Virus record (IMG/VR): IMGVR_UViG_3300039190_000024
Coordinates: 1 to 28,747 of that record
Reading direction: 5' to 3' (one strand)
Length of the DNA stretch: 28,747 nucleotides
Source: a virus
Positions 25,380 through 28,747 of this stretch are shown here, piece after piece. Numbering within the stretch: position 1 is the first letter of the stretch; every line of letters starts with the position of its first letter. The position numbers and the translations under genes were made by a program. The notes beneath the pieces are model-generated. The model was not told the DNA's origin and did no database searches. It saw nothing but the letters and a program-made list of their open reading frames with translations.

Positions 25380-27152
25380 ATGATAAGAATAAAAGATTTA
25401 ACAGTAAAGAATTTTATGAGTGTAGGCAACGTGTCGCAGGGACTGGACTTCAACAAAGAAAAGCTAACACTGGTCCTAGGCGAAAACTTAGACCAAGGCG
25501 GTGACGACAGTGGCTCTCGTAATGGTACAGGCAAGACTACTATCATTAACGCTCTCAGCTATGCACTGTACGGCCAGGCGCTGACAAGTATCAAGAAAAA
25601 TAACTTGATCAACAAGACCAATAGAAAAGGCATGTTGGTTACTCTGCACTTTGAAAAAGACGGGTTAGACTATCGCATTGAACGCGGGCGTTCACCTAAC
25701 GTTTTGAAGTTTTACATCAACGATCAAGAACAAGAAATGATTGATGAGTCTCAAGGCGACAGTCGTAAAACACAAGAGTCTATTAACGACCTTCTTGGCA
25801 TGACTCACGACATGTTCAAACATATTGTTGCGTTAAACACTTATTCAGAGCCTTTTCTCAGTATGAGAACAAATGACCAAAGAGCTATCATTGAGCAGCT
25901 TCTTGGTATTACGATTTTGTCTGAGAAAGCAGATACCCTAAAAGAGAAGATTCGTCATGTAAAGGCTGAAATTGTAGAAGAAACTCTTAAGATCGAAGCT
26001 ATTCAATCAGCAAACGTTAAGATTGAACGCACCATCGAGAGCTTAGAAACAAAGCAAAAGGCCTGGAACACAAAGAAGCGACAAGATGCCAAAAAGCTAG
26101 AAGGCGCTATTCAAGAGCTTGAACACCTTGACATCGAAAAAGAACTTGAGTCACATGACAAGCTAAGCAGGTGGTCAGAACTTAATAACCAGATCACAGC
26201 ACTGCAAAAAGAAAGAAGCACATTAGAAAATGCTGTGACAAGAGCAGATAAGACTCTTGACAAGGTCAAGAAAGACATTGACGAGCTCAAAGACGCAACC
26301 TGCTACGCTTGTGGTCAAGAACTTCATGCAGACAAGAAAAAAGAAATTCTTGACAAGAAAACTAAAGAGCTTGAAGACGCAACTGCTTACCAAACTGAGG
26401 TAACAGGAAAGTTTGAAAAAGTAATGAACAGCCTTGACAAGATCGGAGACATCGATGGCAAGCCAAGCACCTTCTACGAAACAGCCAAGGAAGCATACGA
26501 ACACCAAAATAACGTTACAAGTTTACAACAGGCACTCGAGTCGAAACTACAGGAAGAAGATCCTTACCAAAGTCAGATTGACGAGCTTAAACAAGAGGCA
26601 ATCCAAGAAATAGACTGGACTCCTGTTAATGATTTAACTAATGTTAAAGAGCACGAAGAGTTCTTACTCAAGCTCTTAACCAACAAAGATTCGTTTATTC
26701 GTAAGAAAATTATTGATCAGAACCTAGCGTACTTGAATCACAGACTCACATATTACTTGGACCGTTTAGGTTTGCCTCACCAGGTTGAATTCCAAAACGA
26801 CTTGAATGTGGAGATTACCCAATTAGGCCAAGATCTAGACTTTGATAACTTATCGCGTGGCGAACGAAACAGGCTTATACTAGGTCTTAGCTTTGCTTTC
26901 CGCGACGTTTGGGAGAGTTTGTATCAGAACGTAAACTTGCTGTTCATAGACGAATTGATTGATTCGGGTCTTGACTCAGCGGGTGTAGAAAACGCGCTCA
27001 GTGTGCTAAAGAAAATTGGTAGGGAACGTGAAAAGAATATCTTCCTTATCTCGCACAAAGACGAGCTTGTAGGAAGAGTAAATCACATACTTAAAGTAAT
27101 TAAGGACGGCGGATTTACATCATACGCTAATGATGTAGATGTAGTTGAATAA
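25380..27152 (+). CDS. gp46: Recombination exonuclease ATPase subunit gp46 (SbcC/Rad50-like)
   Basis: This 590-residue SMC-type ATPase partners gp47. Motifs in order are a P-loop ending SRNGTGKTT (46-54), a first coiled coil (about 180-300), a zinc hook CYAC (C308, C311), a second coiled coil (about 315-435), the ABC signature LSRGERNR (491-498), Walker B NLLFIDEL (519-526) with D-loop, and the H-loop histidine H559 in LISHKDE. Length matches T4 gp46 (about 560). The P-loop is preceded by an unusual Gly/Asp-rich stretch (residues 34-46) not found in the standard G-x-N-G-x-G-K form; I recall similar ones in marine relatives. Translation is probably coupled to gp47. Confidence 0.95.
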   Translation: MIRIKDLTVKNFMSVGNVSQGLDFNKEKLTLVLGENLDQGGDDSGSRNGTGKTTIINALSYALYGQALTSIKKNNLINKTNRKGMLVTLHFEKDGLDYRIERGRSPNVLKFYINDQEQEMIDESQGDSRKTQESINDLLGMTHDMFKHIVALNTYSEPFLSMRTNDQRAIIEQLLGITILSEKADTLKEKIRHVKAEIVEETLKIEAIQSANVKIERTIESLETKQKAWNTKKRQDAKKLEGAIQELEHLDIEKELESHDKLSRWSELNNQITALQKERSTLENAVTRADKTLDKVKKDIDELKDATCYACGQELHADKKKEILDKKTKELEDATAYQTEVTGKFEKVMNSLDKIGDIDGKPSTFYETAKEAYEHQNNVTSLQQALESKLQEEDPYQSQIDELKQEAIQEIDWTPVNDLTNVKEHEEFLLKLLTNKDSFIRKKIIDQNLAYLNHRLTYYLDRLGLPHQVEFQNDLNVEITQLGQDLDFDNLSRGERNRLILGLSFAFRDVWESLYQNVNLLFIDELIDSGLDSAGVENALSVLKKIGREREKNIFLISHKDELVGRVNHILKVIKDGGFTSYANDVDVVE

Positions 27153-27153
27153 A

Positions 27154-27495
27154 ATGGATCCGAAAAAGAAAGGCGAACAGATGCGGGCTGCTAAAGGTCC
27201 GCATCCAACCCCAAAGCAACAAGAAGAATACAGAACTGTAAGTGACGAAGACTTCACTGACAGTCACGATGCTCTTGCCAAGGCTTACCTCGCCTACTTT
27301 GATGCATATTTCTTGTATATCAAGAAAGGTTCAATAAGGTCCTACTACGAATGCCAAAAACAGCTTCGTACCGTCATCGAACAGGCTAAAATAGTACAGA
27401 GAGATTGTCAAGATAACTTCTATAAAGATAGAAAACGCCCAGGCGTTCACAAACAAAGGAAATTAGATGCCCAGCAAAAGCAAAACAAAAGGTAA
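27154..27495 (+). CDS. Small basic protein of unknown function
   Basis: I do not recognise this 113-residue protein. It has a Lys-rich start (MDPKKKGEQMRAAKG), a central predicted helix (DSHDALAKAYLAYFDAYFLY), a helix with YYECQKQLRTVIEQA, and a very basic tail (DRKRPGVHKQRKLDAQQK), so nucleic-acid contact is possible. I chose ATG at 27154, one base after the gp46 stop. A TTG at 27145 would add three residues inside gp46. Neither has a clear Shine-Dalgarno site, which suggests coupling to gp46. The end overlaps the next gene by 29 bases. Its place between gp46 and a nuclease suggests a recombination or replication link, by context only. Confidence 0.75.
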   Translation: MDPKKKGEQMRAAKGPHPTPKQQEEYRTVSDEDFTDSHDALAKAYLAYFDAYFLYIKKGSIRSYYECQKQLRTVIEQAKIVQRDCQDNFYKDRKRPGVHKQRKLDAQQKQNKR

Positions 27496-27988
27496 GACGT
27501 TCGAAAGAGAGATAGCAACTTTTCTATCCCAAGCATACAACGACAGTTTTACAAGAGTTCCAGACTCGGGTGCCTTTACCGGCGGTAAGAACGCACACAG
27601 ACGTGACACACTAACTGAAGGACAGGTACGTGCACACAAGGGCGACATAATACCTCCTGATGATTGGAAACACTTTAACTGCGAATGTAAAAATTACGCA
27701 GATTTTAGTTTCCATCAACTCTTTACCAAGAGCCCTGTTCCTATATTGGAGCAATGGCTTGAGCAAACACTAGAGGCAGCAGACCCAGGCGATTGTAACA
27801 TCCTATTCATGAAATTCAACCGTAAAGGCAAATATGTGGCATACTTAATGCCCGAGCCATTCTATACCATCAGGCACTTAGATTATATCGATAAAGGCGG
27901 CAACATTTGGCGCATTACAGGCTTTGACGACTTCTTTGAACACAACGCTGTGAACTTCGAAGGTCGTTGTAAATCACACTCCAACTAA
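27467..27988 (+). CDS. Holliday-junction-resolvase-like PD-(D/E)XK nuclease
   Basis: This 173-residue protein has the Hjc/RecB-like nuclease layout: GKTFEREIATFL (E13/E15) as the N-terminal helix glutamate, FTRVPDSGAF (S34, G35) matching the 'R.p.SG' motif of archaeal-type Hjc resolvases, HKGDIIPP with D60, and FNCECKNY with E73 and K75 as the E-x-K. The spacing D60-12 residues-E-x-K fits a metal-dependent endonuclease core. The C-terminal half (residues 85-173) is not recognised. The substrate could be branched DNA, in place of T4 endonuclease VII (gp49), which has a different fold; this is inference from motif and the gp47-gp46 context. ATG at 27467 is preceded by AGGAA and overlaps the upstream gene by 29 bases. 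Confidence 0.7.
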   Translation: MPSKSKTKGKTFEREIATFLSQAYNDSFTRVPDSGAFTGGKNAHRRDTLTEGQVRAHKGDIIPPDDWKHFNCECKNYADFSFHQLFTKSPVPILEQWLEQTLEAADPGDCNILFMKFNRKGKYVAYLMPEPFYTIRHLDYIDKGGNIWRITGFDDFFEHNAVNFEGRCKSHSN

Positions 27989-27998
27989 AATTCTCAAA

Positions 27999-28032
27999 AC
28001 TTAGGCATACAAAGGCACACTTAGGCATACAA
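27999..28032 (+). repeat. 14-base direct repeat, 20-base period
   Basis: ACTTAGGCATACAA occurs at 27999-28012 and again, identical, at 28019-28032, separated by six bases. It lies just after the nuclease gene and just before the structured-RNA candidate. The second copy contains TACAAT (28028-28033), five of six matches to a -10 box, but no -35 box is at proper spacing. Confidence 0.8.
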
Positions 28033-28033
28033 T

Positions 28034-28506
28034 CAGTACTGTTTAGTCGGGGCTGCTCGACTCATCAAGAGTTTGCGTGTAAACGTCGACGGAGTTGATG
28101 AACTGAAAGGCAAATGCTAACTCAAGGCTTAAAAGATATGGGCTCTGTGAAAAAGAAACAACCCAGGGGCAAGTGATTCTGCTTAACAAGAATTAACTAC
28201 CTTCCGTTGATATGTGAAGCTAGAGTAAGGGGTACCGGTCAACCGCCTCTGTTGTAGAAATACAAATCTCTTTTGTTAAGATGGTGATGCTCACTCAGAT
28301 GAAATCTGTTTTCTCCATTAATTTCACCCCTAGTACGGGTGAATTATGGCTCCTCTATCTAGATGAATATAAGAACAATACACTTCGTGTCTTGCTTAAC
28401 CACTTAATTCATACACTTTAAAACACAAATACAAAAGAAACAATAGTTTGAGCGCAAGCGAAAAACTTGTGTTGGCGAAGCAAACACATATACAGTAGCT
28501 TCGCAA
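28034..28506 (+). ncRNA. Candidate large structured noncoding RNA
   Basis: The 632 bases from 27989 to 28620 hold no plausible protein gene. Many helices can be drawn: 28045-28049/28058-28062; 28062-28068/28095-28101 enclosing 28071-28074/28081-28084; 28142-28147/28164-28170 with a bulge; a 10-bp long-range helix 28182-28191/28271-28280 enclosing 28228-28232/28246-28250 and a GAAA-capped hairpin 28252-28256/28261-28265; 28284-28287/28291-28294; 28296-28300/28304-28308; a 13-bp hairpin with two bulged T at 28315-28349; and an H-type pseudoknot 28468-28473/28483-28488 with 28475-28481/28498-28504. Some neighbouring helices compete. Drawn on the + strand it could extend the nuclease transcript or start from its own promoter. 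Ends and strand are uncertain because most stems work on both strands. Known large phage RNAs (GOLLD, ROOL) are possibilities, but I cannot test them. Positions 28507-28573 show nothing clear. Confidence 0.5.
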
Positions 28507-28573
28507 TTGCATAAATGGATAGCTCTGGATTAATATTCTGTTTGTGAATTCTCTTAGATGAGATTGTATAGTC

Positions 28574-28602
28574 AAAAAAAAGCACCTACGTTTGTAAGTG
28601 CT
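28574..28602 (-). terminator. Rho-independent terminator, leftward
   Basis: Read leftward, the RNA forms a 9-bp stem (AGCACUUAC with GUAGGUGCU, one U-G pair) around a four-base loop AAAC, followed by eight U. On the other strand the wobble becomes an A-C mismatch and there is no T run, so it works only for leftward transcription. It lies 18 bases after the stop of the leftward gene at the right edge and shields the RNA region from it. Confidence 0.88.
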
Positions 28603-28620
28603 CTGTAATTACTTTAACTC

Positions 28621-28747
28621 TTAAAAGAAAGGCATGCCTGAGCGTTTCGTATTCTCTAAGTTGTCTTCTATGAGATCTGCTATTAGTTCTCGATCTTCTG
28701 GACACAGATAGTAGGCCTCTTCGAGTGTTAGTCCTCCTCGCATAAAC
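28621..28747 (-). CDS. C-terminal end of a leftward gene, unknown small protein
   Basis: The frame is open from the right edge to TAA at 28621-28623, giving 41 residues before the stop. It contains RGGLTLEEAYYLCPEDRELI, then ADLIEDNLENTKRSGMPFF. The segment is acidic and helical with a short aromatic end. I cannot name the family with confidence; the pattern recalls small T4-type structural or assembly proteins. A methionine at 28743 could be an internal residue or the start, and no upstream sequence is available to decide. The gene is followed by a strong leftward terminator, which supports it as real. Confidence 0.65.
   Translation of the reverse strand, partial: FMRGGLTLEEAYYLCPEDRELIADLIEDNLENTKRSGMPFF

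Noticed and set aside
27145-27495. TTG start three codons upstream for the small basic protein
   Set aside because: No ribosome-binding site supports it, and ATG at 27154 immediately after the gp46 stop is the simpler coupled start.
28090-28150. Group I intron core, suggested by AAAAGATATG resembling the conserved S element
   Set aside because: No matching R element that would form P7 was found, and the region does not interrupt a gene.
28138-28176. Mini-ORF of 12 codons (MGSVKKKQPRGK) inside the RNA candidate
   Set aside because: It has no ribosome-binding site and overlaps several predicted helices; an ORF this short is expected by chance.
28049-28349. tmRNA, suggested by GGGGCTG at 28049 and TGGCTCC further on that can pair with it
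   Set aside because: There is no T-arm with a TTCRA loop before the second element, no CCA-like end, and no reading frame resembling a degradation tag ending in AA.
1-28747. CRISPR array, tRNA genes, insertion sequences or attachment sites
   Set aside because: No regularly spaced repeats, cloverleaf with a GTTCRA loop, transposase or integrase sequence was seen on either strand.

Overview
The window looks like a piece of a T4-like myovirus (Caudoviricetes), most similar in gene content to the marine T4-type phages of cyanobacteria and SAR11. The evidence is the set and order of recognisable T4 homologues: baseplate genes gp48, gp53, a hub protein, gp5, gp25 and gp6 in a tight leftward cluster, then gp55 (late sigma factor), gp47 and gp46 (recombination exonuclease) in a rightward cluster. 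I see no host gene, tRNA, integrase or insertion sequence, and the host cannot be named from the sequence.

Positions 1-23391 form one leftward structural block, read from right to left as gp48, gp53, hub protein, gp5, gp25, gp6 and a giant gene. Neighbours overlap by one base (TAATG), abut, or lie 8-53 bases apart, so the block is probably a late operon. The giant gene starts at 13447 and is still open at position 2. I read its frame codon by codon and found 4,482 sense codons without a stop. Its translation shows a degenerate cupredoxin-like domain near the N-terminus, four short carbohydrate-binding-like modules, an integrin-type FG-GAP beta-propeller with about seven blades, glycine-rich repeats and a long series of beta-sandwich-like modules. 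It sits where T4 keeps the outer baseplate genes 7-12, so I infer a giant outer-baseplate or adhesion protein.

Positions 23392-23481 are a divergent control region. A perfect sigma70 promoter (TTGACA, 17 bases, TATAAT) abuts a perfect T4 late-promoter box (TATAAATA), both facing the gp55 gene. gp55 encodes the sigma factor that recognises such boxes in T4, so this suggests early transcription followed by late autoregulation. A second sigma70-like promoter precedes gp47. The rightward cluster continues with gp46, a small unknown gene and a Holliday-junction-resolvase-like nuclease. gp47/gp46 would process DNA ends for recombination-dependent replication and the nuclease could cut branched DNA.

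Positions 27989-28620 hold no convincing protein gene. Positions 28034-28506 contain many compact hairpins, a 10-bp long-range helix and a sequence that fits a classical H-type pseudoknot. I propose an unidentified structured RNA here. A 14-base direct repeat lies just before it. The right edge holds the end of a leftward gene, followed by a rho-independent terminator that faces leftward.
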